Shown piece after piece: positions 32,833 to 40,947 of a DNA stretch of 64,000 bases. Within the stretch, counting starts at the first letter, position 1; each line of letters begins with the position of its first letter. The DNA is from Gracilibacillus dipsosauri (GTDB taxonomy: Bacteria; Bacillota; Bacilli; Bacillales; Amphibacillaceae). The DNA lies in the NCBI RefSeq assembly GCF_003176895.1, contig NZ_QGTD01000018.1, positions 192,383 to 256,382 of the forward strand. The letters run 5' to 3'. A model generated the notes under the pieces. The model worked only from the letters and a program-made list of their open reading frames with translations. It did no database searches and was not told where the DNA came from. The position numbers and the translations under genes were made by a program.

Positions 32833-35373
32833 TTGTTAAAGCAATCATGGGCAAAAAAGACACTAGTTTCCATTAGTACGTTAGTATTACTATTTTCGGG
32901 TGTGATTAATATTTCAGCAGTAGAGAAAAAAGGTACAATGAACAGTATCCAGCTAGAAAAATTAGATCGAGGCTTAGTAGCTGCATCTACTTCGGAAGGT
33001 ATCTTCTTGAGCTGGCGTTTACTAGCTAATGAAGTCACTGGCTATTCTGAAACAGGGCTAACAGGTGTGAATTTCCATGTGTATCGAGATGGTGAAAAGA
33101 TGGCAACAGTCGAGGAAAGCACGAACTATTTGGATAAAGCAGGCTCTAGCAATCATGAATATGCGGTTCATGCCGTAATAAATGGAAAAGAGGTAGAAGA
33201 AAGTAAAACGATTCTCCCGTGGGACAAAGCGTATTATGATTTACCATTACAAAAGCCTGCAGATGGAATAACACTAGCAGGGGAATCTTTTACTTACCAC
33301 GCGAATGATATGATTGTTGGGGACATGAACGGAGATGGTCAATACGAGTATGTTGTCAAATGGGAGCCGTCTAATGCTAAGGATGTATCTCAGGTTGGCT
33401 ATACTGGAAAAACCTATCTTGATACGTACACTCTTGATGGAAAACTTCTTTACCGAATCGATTTAGGTGTCAATATCCGCTCAGGAGCACATTATACACA
33501 GTTTTTAGTATATGATTTTGACGGCAATGGTAAGTCAGAAATAATGTTAAAGACAGCTCCTGGTACGAAGGTACTCAGATATGATGAAAACGGTGAAGTA
33601 ATATCGGAAGAATTTATCACGATGCCAGAAGAGGATAAGGAACAGGGGTACAGTCATCATGATGATTATCGCATGAGTAGTGAGGATTATTATGCACATA
33701 TCGTAGACTTATTTAGAAACTGGCATGAGCAAGAAGAGGTTATTAGTGGAGAGTGGCCTGCTACATTAGAGGAATGCTTTGGAATAGAACCGAAATATGC
33801 TTATCCTTTATCACAGGAGGACGCAGAAAATCTAGCTGATTATTTTATCGATGTCTATGCTCCAGAAAGAAGTAGTCGTAACGATTTACGCAATTTTGAA
33901 GGCTTTATCCTAGAAGGACCAGAGTATGTGACGGTTTTTGATGGAGAAACTGGTGGAGAGTTAGAGACAATTCATTACAAGCCTGGGCGTCGAGATGATG
34001 GATTAAGATGGGGAGATTATGCTATGTCCCGTATCGAGCCTGGTAATCGTGTCGATCGTTTTCTAGCAGGTGTTGCGTATTTAGATGGGCAACGGCCTTC
34101 TGCCGTTTTTGCTAGAGGTTATTATACAAGAGCTACGATTGTCACTTACAACTGGGATGGGGAGCATCTTCGTGAAAATTGGTATGTAGACAGTGGTTGG
34201 ACACCGATGAGCAACCCATTTAATGATGGTCCACACGGTGTGGATGGAACGGACAAGGAATTTGGAAGTATTACCACTCAAGGCTTTCATTCCTTAAGTG
34301 CAGCAGACGTTGATGGAGATGGAAAACAAGAAATTGTTTATGGCTCGGCTACGATTGATCATGATGGCTCTTTATTGTATAGCTCGATGGATGAGATGCC
34401 GGAGGAAGCAGCTGGAGAAGGAATCGCTCGTTTAGGCCATGGAGATGCCATGCATGTTGCCGATATTGATCCGAACAGACCTGGTTTGGAAATGTATATG
34501 GTTTTTGAAGGCGGTGCTTGGGCTCCTTATGGTTATGCACTAAGAGATGCTGCGACTGGTGAGGTTCTTTATGGTGATTACACAGGAAAAGATACTGGCC
34601 GCGGAATGATCGGTGATATAGATCCAACGAAACCAGGCTTAGAAACATGGGCTGTTAAATTACAAACGGCTGAGGGGGAAGACATTACTGAATCCAAGGG
34701 GCTTCCTGGAACCAACATGAGCATTAAATGGTCTGCTGATATGACGACTCAACTTATTAATGGATCTAGAGACCAAACTCCAACCATTGATGATTGGCAG
34801 AAGGGTACTGTGTTAACGGCAGAAGGTACGAGAACCAATAACTGGACGAAAGGAAATCCAAGCCTTGTTGCAGATATATTTGGTGACTGGCGTGAGGAGT
34901 TACTAGTAAGAACAGAGGATAGCTCAGCTATTCGTATTTACTTGAGTACAGAAGTAACAGATCACAAGCTTTATACGTTAATGCATGATCCACAGTATCG
35001 TGCAGAGGTGGCGAGACAAAATACGTCCTATAATCAACCATCCTATACGAGCTTTTATTTTGGTTCGGATATGGATTGGTCAACAGTTCTCGTTCCCACT
35101 GTTGAATTTCCTGTTCAGCTGTCTAGCCTACAAGATTTAATGGATGGATACATCGAGTCGGGAGACCTGCGAGGTCCATTGGCAAAACAATTGACCAATA
35201 CGTATAGGCAAATGATCCACCATTATGAAAAAGACTCCATTAAACAAGCGCGTAAGTTCCTTGCCAAGTTCGAAAGACAAGTAGAGAAACGGTCGATGGA
35301 ACGCTTTATTTCGGCAAGTGCAAAGGAACAATTAACGAAAAGAGTAAAGCAATTAATAGAACAGCTAAGCTAA
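32833..35373 (+). CDS. Secreted PL11 rhamnogalacturonan lyase
   Basis: An 846-residue extracellular pectin enzyme that cleaves the rhamnogalacturonan I backbone by beta-elimination. A signal peptide covers residues 1-30. A beta-rich N-terminal domain (LDRGLVAASTSEGIFLSWRL) is followed by the eight-bladed propeller typical of PL11 (YesW/YesX). It has repeated calcium-binding loops of the D-x-N/D-x-D-G kind, for example DMNGDGQYE, DFDGNGKSE and DVDGDGKQE. The C-terminal 85 residues are helical and charged, resembling a FIMAH domain, and are similar to the end of the GH76 enzyme. The start is a TTG with AAAAAGGAG upstream. It appears monocistronic, with a cre box in front and a strong terminator behind. 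Confidence 0.92.
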   Translation: MLKQSWAKKTLVSISTLVLLFSGVINISAVEKKGTMNSIQLEKLDRGLVAASTSEGIFLSWRLLANEVTGYSETGLTGVNFHVYRDGEKMATVEESTNYLDKAGSSNHEYAVHAVINGKEVEESKTILPWDKAYYDLPLQKPADGITLAGESFTYHANDMIVGDMNGDGQYEYVVKWEPSNAKDVSQVGYTGKTYLDTYTLDGKLLYRIDLGVNIRSGAHYTQFLVYDFDGNGKSEIMLKTAPGTKVLRYDENGEVISEEFITMPEEDKEQGYSHHDDYRMSSEDYYAHIVDLFRNWHEQEEVISGEWPATLEECFGIEPKYAYPLSQEDAENLADYFIDVYAPERSSRNDLRNFEGFILEGPEYVTVFDGETGGELETIHYKPGRRDDGLRWGDYAMSRIEPGNRVDRFLAGVAYLDGQRPSAVFARGYYTRATIVTYNWDGEHLRENWYVDSGWTPMSNPFNDGPHGVDGTDKEFGSITTQGFHSLSAADVDGDGKQEIVYGSATIDHDGSLLYSSMDEMPEEAAGEGIARLGHGDAMHVADIDPNRPGLEMYMVFEGGAWAPYGYALRDAATGEVLYGDYTGKDTGRGMIGDIDPTKPGLETWAVKLQTAEGEDITESKGLPGTNMSIKWSADMTTQLINGSRDQTPTIDDWQKGTVLTAEGTRTNNWTKGNPSLVADIFGDWREELLVRTEDSSAIRIYLSTEVTDHKLYTLMHDPQYRAEVARQNTSYNQPSYTSFYFGSDMDWSTVLVPTVEFPVQLSSLQDLMDGYIESGDLRGPLAKQLTNTYRQMIHHYEKDSIKQARKFLAKFERQVEKRSMERFISASAKEQLTKRVKQLIEQLS

Positions 35374-35379
35374 GTTTGA

Positions 35380-35416
35380 AACCTACCACCTCTGGTTAAG
35401 AAGTGGTAGGTTTTTT
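35380..35416 (+). terminator. Rho-independent terminator of PL11 gene
   Basis: AACCTACCAC (35380-35389) pairs with GTGGTAGGTT (35403-35412), followed by a run of six T. Confidence 0.88.
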
Positions 35417-35544
35417 GATGGTTTTAAGAGATGTTTTTCCTGAAATTAATTCTGTTTTGAATATTTTGCAAATTTTGAAAGGGCTTTCTTTTTTGAGCGC
35501 TTTTTTGATATGATAGAGAAAATAACAAGTTAGGGGGAAATACA

Positions 35545-36204
35545 GTGGTATTCGTTAACGGATTTTTTAAATATCTATATACGTTTGGCTTTTGGTTAGC
35601 TAGAATGATGATTTTAAATATTTGTTGGATTATCTTAACCTTGTTAGGTGTCGGGGTATTTGGGATTGCTCCTGCTACAGTAGCAATGGCATCTATTATA
35701 CATAAGTGGTTTTCAGAGAATAAGGAAGTTCCAATTGTAAAAGAGTTTTGGAATACATACAAGAAAAGTTTTATAAAAACAAATGTTTTATTTTTAGGTT
35801 GGTTATTGATTGGTCTATTCTTATATGTCGATTATTTTGTATCTAAAACATATATCCAATCTTTTTATTTTCATTTAGTATTAATGTTTTTCATAATCGT
35901 TGGCTTGGCGAGTTTTTGTCACTTTCTTATTGTCTATGTACGTTATGATCTAACCTTATTACAGTATTATAAACAATCCATCCTTATAGCCTTAGCTAGA
36001 CCCTTTGAAGCGATCGCTATGTTTATCTCCCTTATTATTTTGTATTATTTATATTGGTATCTTCCGGTATTAACGGCTTTTGTAGGCGTGCCTTTAACCT
36101 TGTACCCCATTCTTTGGTTTTCGTATAGGGCGTGTGTAGGTGTGGAAGAAAATCAGCAAAAAATAAAACAAAAAAGTAAAACCCCCTCCTATGGAAGGAG
36201 TTAA
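35545..36204 (+). CDS. YesL-like membrane protein (DUF624)
   Basis: A 219-residue protein with about six hydrophobic segments and the DUF624 hallmark at residues 20-50 (LNICWIILTLLGVG, then GIAPATVAMASI). The start is a GTG with AGGGGG upstream. It lies 27 bases before a membrane-bound AraC regulator gene and is probably cotranscribed with it. YesL proteins are regular partners of Lpl-type oligosaccharide importers such as the one 2.8 kb downstream. The function is unknown. It is a homologue of the protein at 22821-23462. Confidence 0.82.
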   Translation: MVFVNGFFKYLYTFGFWLARMMILNICWIILTLLGVGVFGIAPATVAMASIIHKWFSENKEVPIVKEFWNTYKKSFIKTNVLFLGWLLIGLFLYVDYFVSKTYIQSFYFHLVLMFFIIVGLASFCHFLIVYVRYDLTLLQYYKQSILIALARPFEAIAMFISLIILYYLYWYLPVLTAFVGVPLTLYPILWFSYRACVGVEENQQKIKQKSKTPSYGRS

Positions 36205-36231
36205 TTGCTTGTATAGGGAGAAGGTGGTATT

Positions 36232-38484
36232 TTGATTAAATCTAAATTGTTTATTAATTATATTGTTTCCTATCTAATCGTTTTCTTTGTCCCTTTTGTA
36301 ATTATGAGTTCCATTATTTATTTAAATTCTGTAAGTAATTTAAAGGAAGAAATCGAACAATCCAATTTAGCCAAATTGGAACAGGTTGCAGCTATTACAA
36401 ATGAGAGAATGAGTGAATTAGAATCCATTTCGAACAGGATTGCACATGATCCACGATTGACTCCATATATGATTCATCACCCGTATTATGGGCTCGAGGC
36501 AGTAGCTGAGTTGAAAAAGTATAAAGCAAATAGTTCGATATTAGAAGAATTGTTAATTTTTTATCATCAAAGTAACACGATTTATTCATCAGAAGGGTCA
36601 TTTAGTCTCCCTGCATTTTTGAATAAATACCAATTTTATTACATCGAATTAAATGATTTCGATGAGCTTCTTCACACGAATATTCCAAACAATGTCCTTT
36701 TTGAGAAACAAAATAACTATGGAAGTAAGGATAAATTTGTTGCCTACTTTACTCCAATTACGTTAGATAGTAATAGTACGTATGGTTCTGTATTATATTT
36801 AATTAAGGAGAAAAGCTTAAATGAACTGATCGAGAATGTAATGGGTGATTTTAAAGGCAATGCCTACATAGTATCAGGTAATAATGAAATTCTCGCTTCA
36901 ACGATTAAAGATAAGACCATCAACATCAATGAAGTAAAACTGGATAAAAGTGAATTTAGAAAAATTAATACAATAGAGTTGAATAATGAAGATTATTCGT
37001 TAGCTGCAGTTGAGTCAACGATATCTCAATGGAAGTTTGTCACGATAATGGAAACAGATCAATTTTTTGAACGATTAGCCAATACGAGGTTACTTATTAT
37101 CTTATTATGTATTGGAGTTTTTATATTAGGGGGAGTACTAGCCGTTATCCTTGCGAGAAGACAATATCATCCTATTCGTTCCTTGTTTAACTCCGTAAGT
37201 CGTAATAAAACAGTAAATGCTACCATTAATGAACTGGAGACCATTAAACGAACGGTCACGTCCGTTTTTGAAGACCACGAAAAATTGAGCGAAACCGTTT
37301 ATAAGCATCAATCATTTGCACGTGATCAATTTATTACTAAAATATTAAAAGGGGATTTTAATAAGGAAGAAGAGATAACAAACTACAATAATACGTTACA
37401 TTTAGATATAGCTGGTGACTATTATGCTTCTCTTATTCTTTCATTAGAAAGTGGTCGCTCGTCCTCCAAGAAATTAATCGAAAAAGAAACGATCTATGAG
37501 CTAGTAAATAGCTTTCGATTAGATGATGTAAAAGCATTTGGCGTAGATTTGTTGTATGTAGATGCAGTTGCTTTAATTATTAAAATGGATGGTGATTTAG
37601 CAACTGTCACCCAAAAGCGTCAAAACTTTGTAAAAAGATTACGAACAGAGTCAAAGGAAAAATTAAGGGTAAAGCCAATTATTAGTGCTGGCTCTATTGT
37701 TGATCATATTACCCTCATTAACAGGTCCTATATCGAGGCATTAGCCGCTTTAGAATATAAATATTACTATGCACAAGGTAGTTGTATTTATTTTGAAGAG
37801 ATTGAGAAAGAGCCAACTGCTTCATTAGGCTATCCGAAAGAAGAATTATTAAAGATTGTGCAAAGCATTAAACATGGTGATACGCAAGTTGCTCAAGAAT
37901 CACTAACTACAATATTCGATACAATGAAGCATAAAGAACTATCTCCTTCTTTTTTAAGAGCGATTAGTTTTGAAATCATTAATACAGTGATTAAAACGAT
38001 AACAGAGGTTGGGATTACCCCTAAGCATGGTCAATTAGAGTCCGTTTTTGATTTTCAGTCAATTGAAGGACTTTACAATGAGCTTTATAGCATCATTGAT
38101 CTAGCTTGTGATCAGGTGAATAGTAGTAAGAAAAGTCATAATGATCAATTAAGAAATAATATCATCACATACTTAGATGAACATTATCACCTGTATGATT
38201 TATCTTTAGAAAAAATAGCATTAGAATTTCAACTATCAGCTTCTTATGTAAGTCGATTTATCAAAGAACAAACCGGGTATAACTTCAAACAATATGTGCA
38301 AAATTTACGCATCGAAAAAGTGAAGGAGGAGTTAATAGCAACAGATGCTCCCATAAAGAATATTGTCGTAGATGTAGGTTATAAAGATGTAGCTAATTTT
38401 ACAAGGAAATTTAAAGGTATTGTTGGAATGACACCAGGAAAATATCGGCAACTATATAGTAAGCAGATAAGTGAAGAAATGTAA
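36232..38484 (+). CDS. Membrane-bound AraC-family regulator (YtdP/YesS type)
   Basis: A 750-residue one-component sensor-regulator. A membrane segment at residues about 9-30 and another at about 283-307 enclose an extracytoplasmic sensor domain of some 250 residues, likely of the Cache type. A linker and a middle cytoplasmic domain follow, and the AraC helix-turn-helix pair is at residues 650-745 (LEKIALEFQLSASYVSRFIK, then IVVDVGYKDVANFTRKFK, ending in MTPGKYR). Such proteins sit next to Lpl-type importers in Bacillaceae and activate them when an extracellular glycan is sensed. The importer and glycosidase operon begins 490 bases downstream and is the probable target. The start is a TTG with AGAAGGTGG upstream. 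Confidence 0.87.
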   Translation: MIKSKLFINYIVSYLIVFFVPFVIMSSIIYLNSVSNLKEEIEQSNLAKLEQVAAITNERMSELESISNRIAHDPRLTPYMIHHPYYGLEAVAELKKYKANSSILEELLIFYHQSNTIYSSEGSFSLPAFLNKYQFYYIELNDFDELLHTNIPNNVLFEKQNNYGSKDKFVAYFTPITLDSNSTYGSVLYLIKEKSLNELIENVMGDFKGNAYIVSGNNEILASTIKDKTININEVKLDKSEFRKINTIELNNEDYSLAAVESTISQWKFVTIMETDQFFERLANTRLLIILLCIGVFILGGVLAVILARRQYHPIRSLFNSVSRNKTVNATINELETIKRTVTSVFEDHEKLSETVYKHQSFARDQFITKILKGDFNKEEEITNYNNTLHLDIAGDYYASLILSLESGRSSSKKLIEKETIYELVNSFRLDDVKAFGVDLLYVDAVALIIKMDGDLATVTQKRQNFVKRLRTESKEKLRVKPIISAGSIVDHITLINRSYIEALAALEYKYYYAQGSCIYFEEIEKEPTASLGYPKEELLKIVQSIKHGDTQVAQESLTTIFDTMKHKELSPSFLRAISFEIINTVIKTITEVGITPKHGQLESVFDFQSIEGLYNELYSIIDLACDQVNSSKKSHNDQLRNNIITYLDEHYHLYDLSLEKIALEFQLSASYVSRFIKEQTGYNFKQYVQNLRIEKVKEELIATDAPIKNIVVDVGYKDVANFTRKFKGIVGMTPGKYRQLYSKQISEEM

Positions 38485-38496
38485 AAGTAAGGAAAA

Positions 38497-38535
38497 GAAG
38501 TGGATTTCTAATTGTAGAAGTTCATTTCTTTTTTT
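38497..38535 (+). terminator. Terminator after AraC regulator
   Basis: GAAGTGGATTTCTA pairs with TAGAAGTTCATTTC (14 bp with three G-T wobbles) around ATTG, followed by seven T. Confidence 0.75.
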
Positions 38536-38600
38536 GTACGTTAGAAAGTATAAAATTATTGCAAGTAGTAAAGCGACGAAGCGGAAATTTTAAAGTCCAA

Positions 38601-38661
38601 AGTATAAGAAAAGCTAACGCATCCGCTAAAAGGACGAGCGAATGCGAGTTTTTCTAGTATG
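38601..38661. repeat. Dispersed hairpin repeat, copy 2
   Basis: A 61-base element from AGTATAAGAAAAGCT to GAGTTTTTCTAGTATG, homologous end to end with copy 1 at 31768-31829. Inner arms (CGCAT and ATGCG) also pair, giving an extended hairpin. Confidence 0.75.
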
Positions 38662-38826
38662 TTTGGAAGTATAAAATTTCTACACAGTAGAAGTTTCGAC
38701 ATAGTCGAAGTTTTAAGGTGCAGCAAAAATGGGATAGGAGATTGTTAGATTGTAGATCTGACAAATGACAAGAAAGACATATATCAAAATCCACATATAG
38801 ATCAATTTCTACATATTGACTTTCTT

Positions 38827-38840
38827 TGAAAGCGTTATCT
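38827..38840 (+). promoter_or_regulatory. cre-like box 1, inverted with box 2
   Basis: TGAAAGCGTTATCT matches the cre consensus at 13 of 14 positions. Its core AAGCGTTATC is the exact reverse complement of GATAACGCTT in box 2, 61 bases downstream. Confidence 0.5.
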
Positions 38841-38899
38841 ACCAACTTATTAGCATCTAGATAAAGCAATAATGACAAGTCAAAGCAAAAACGACATAT

Positions 38900-38913
38900 T
38901 GATAACGCTTACT
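38900..38913 (+). promoter_or_regulatory. cre-like box 2
   Basis: TGATAACGCTTACT matches the cre consensus at 12 of 14 positions and mirrors box 1. It lies 63 bases before the first permease gene. Confidence 0.45.
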
Positions 38914-38975
38914 TTTAGTCATTATGATGATATCAGATAGCGAATGGAAAAGTTGGAAAAGGAGGAAAGCAATTT

Positions 38976-39929
38976 ATGGGCAGTGTAAATTCAGCTGTAA
39001 CTAATAAACAAAAAGTAAAACTAAAGACGAAGAAGAATAGAAAAATAATTCAGAATTGGCAATTGTACATTTTTATTTTGCCAGCACTCCTTTACTTTAT
39101 TATTTTTCATTATGTACCAATGTACGGTATTCAAATAGCGTTTAAAGATTATGTTCCCTCATTAGGGTTTTTGGGAAGTGAATGGGTTGGTCTCAAACAC
39201 TTTGAACGATTTTTTGATTCTTATTATTTCTGGGATTTATTAAAGAACACGCTTGGGATTAGTATATATGAGTTAATTGTAGGTTTTCCATTACCTATTC
39301 TATTAGCACTGTTACTAAACGAAGCGAAAGATGGTATTTATAAACGAACGGTTCAAACGGTTACATATGCACCACATTTTATTTCTGTTGTTGTTATTTC
39401 AGGGATGATCATTGCCTTCTTATCTCCTACAACAGGGATTATCAATCATATTATTCAATTTTTTGGATTGGAACCAATTGCATTTATGAGTGATCCGGCT
39501 TGGTTTAAAACAGTGTATGTTTTATCAGGTGTTTGGCAGAGTACGGGGTGGGGTACGATTATTTATTTAGCAGCATTATCTGGTGTCGATCCCCAGCAGC
39601 ATGAAGCAGCAATTGTAGATGGTGCTTCAAGGTTCCAAAGAATTATTTATATTAATATTCCAACATTAGTTCCGACGATGATTATTTTACTCATTATGAA
39701 CCTAGGGAACATTATGGCATTAGGTTTTGAGAAGATTTTATTATTACAAAATCCATTAAACATGGAATCTTCTAATGTTATTGCTACATTTGTTTATCAA
39801 GCAGGTTTATTAGACGCACAATACAGTTTTGCTGCAGCGGTAGGTTTATTTAATGCAGTAATTAATGCCATTTTATTAATCGCAGTCAATCAAATTGCAC
39901 GGAAAACAAGTGAAACAAGCTTATGGTAA
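38976..39929 (+). CDS. Lpl-type oligosaccharide ABC permease (LplB/NgtP-like)
   Basis: A 317-residue permease with six membrane segments after a basic N-terminus. The family marks are YIFILPALLYFIIFHYVPMYG near the start (given by its ends Y-I-F and P-M-Y-G), the segment GIQIAFKDY, and the EAA loop QQHEAAIVDGASRFQRIIYI. It belongs to the LplB branch of CUT1, which imports large or modified oligosaccharides; the pneumococcal N-glycan importer NgtP1 is of this type. The ATG follows AAGGAGG. It is the first gene of the twelve-gene N-glycan run, and no ATPase is encoded in it. Confidence 0.88.
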   Translation: MGSVNSAVTNKQKVKLKTKKNRKIIQNWQLYIFILPALLYFIIFHYVPMYGIQIAFKDYVPSLGFLGSEWVGLKHFERFFDSYYFWDLLKNTLGISIYELIVGFPLPILLALLLNEAKDGIYKRTVQTVTYAPHFISVVVISGMIIAFLSPTTGIINHIIQFFGLEPIAFMSDPAWFKTVYVLSGVWQSTGWGTIIYLAALSGVDPQQHEAAIVDGASRFQRIIYINIPTLVPTMIILLIMNLGNIMALGFEKILLLQNPLNMESSNVIATFVYQAGLLDAQYSFAAAVGLFNAVINAILLIAVNQIARKTSETSLW

Positions 39930-39941
39930 AGGGGTGGAGAA

Positions 39942-40850
39942 ATGGATTCAACAACATTGTATGAAACGAAAACAGATAAGTTTTTTAAGTTGATTGTATA
40001 TTTCTGCTTAACGGTCGCCTTGGTGGTAGTGCTTTATCCATTGATTTATATCATTAGTGCATCGATTAGTGATCCTACAGCTGTAAATACAGGAGAAATG
40101 TGGTTACTTCCAAAAGACGTTACCTTTGAAGGGTATCGACTGATTTTTGGAAATGATTCGATATGGCAAGGGTACTTAATGACACTTGTTTATACGGCAT
40201 TAGGTACATTTATCAATTTATTAGTAACGATTCCAGCAGCGTATGCGTTAGCGAGAAAAGATTTTTATGGGAGAGGATTTTTCACCGCCATATTCGTTTT
40301 AACTATGTTCTTTTCAGGTGGTCTTATCCCCACTTACTTAGTTGTAAGAGATTTAGGCTTAATCGATACAATCTGGGCAATGGTATTACCAAATGCTGCA
40401 GCAGTCTGGAACATTGTTATTGCGCGAGTGTTTTTTCAATCAACGATTCCAAAAGGACTTGAAGAAGCGGCAATTATTGATGGTGCCTCTAACCTTAAAT
40501 TGTTTTTTAAAATAATCTTACCACTATCTGCACCAATTATAGCGGTCATGGCATTGTTTTATGGTGTGGGACATTGGAATGGTTACTTTAATGCCTTAAT
40601 TTATATCTCGGATCGTGATTTATTCCCATTACAGTTAGTCTTAAGAGAGATATTAGTGTTACAAGATATGTCTTCTAATAATACCAATATTACTGGTGAA
40701 ACGGCCCAGTTAATCAATAGTAATCAACAGTTGGCAGCCATTATTAAATATGGAGTAATGATCGTGTCCTCGTTACCTGTCATTATTGTTTATCCTTTCT
40801 TACAAAGGTACTTTGTAAAAGGTGTCATGATTGGTTCATTAAAAGGATAA
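39942..40850 (+). CDS. Lpl-type oligosaccharide ABC permease (LplC/YtcP-like)
   Basis: A 302-residue permease with six membrane segments. The EAA loop is LEEAAIIDGASNLKLFFKIILPL. The LplC-type insert between the last segments (LVLREILVLQDMSSNN through ETAQLINSN) is present, and the C-terminus YFVKGVMIGSLKG is diagnostic of the branch. It starts 12 bases after the first permease, with GGGGTGGAG upstream. It pairs with the upstream permease and the lipoprotein downstream to form one importer. Confidence 0.88.
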   Translation: MDSTTLYETKTDKFFKLIVYFCLTVALVVVLYPLIYIISASISDPTAVNTGEMWLLPKDVTFEGYRLIFGNDSIWQGYLMTLVYTALGTFINLLVTIPAAYALARKDFYGRGFFTAIFVLTMFFSGGLIPTYLVVRDLGLIDTIWAMVLPNAAAVWNIVIARVFFQSTIPKGLEEAAIIDGASNLKLFFKIILPLSAPIIAVMALFYGVGHWNGYFNALIYISDRDLFPLQLVLREILVLQDMSSNNTNITGETAQLINSNQQLAAIIKYGVMIVSSLPVIIVYPFLQRYFVKGVMIGSLKG

Positions 40851-40947
40851 ATCGATAAATCGGAAGCTTATTTAAGGAGGTGATGTGGAAGGATTGTTAC
40901 CTGTAAGAACAATATACCATGCATTTAATAAGGAGAGGGGTTAAGTA

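Larger units (their letters stand above)
38485..38975 (+). promoter_or_regulatory. Control region of the N-glycan operon
   Basis: A 490-base gap without a credible gene. It begins with a terminator (38497-38535) and contains a dispersed hairpin repeat (38601-38661) flanked by A-rich words such as AAGTATAAAATT that recur at about 38547, 38601 and 38668. Two inverted cre-like boxes follow (38827-38840 and 38900-38913). The promoter is probably in the last 150 bases, but no clear -35/-10 pair stands out. An open frame on the minus strand at 38654-38878 is judged spurious. Confidence 0.5.

Noticed and set aside
38654..38878. Minus-strand 74-residue reading frame
   Set aside because: It lies within a regulatory region, overlaps the dispersed repeat and a cre-like box, has no ribosome site and is rich in Cys and Leu in a way typical of spurious frames.
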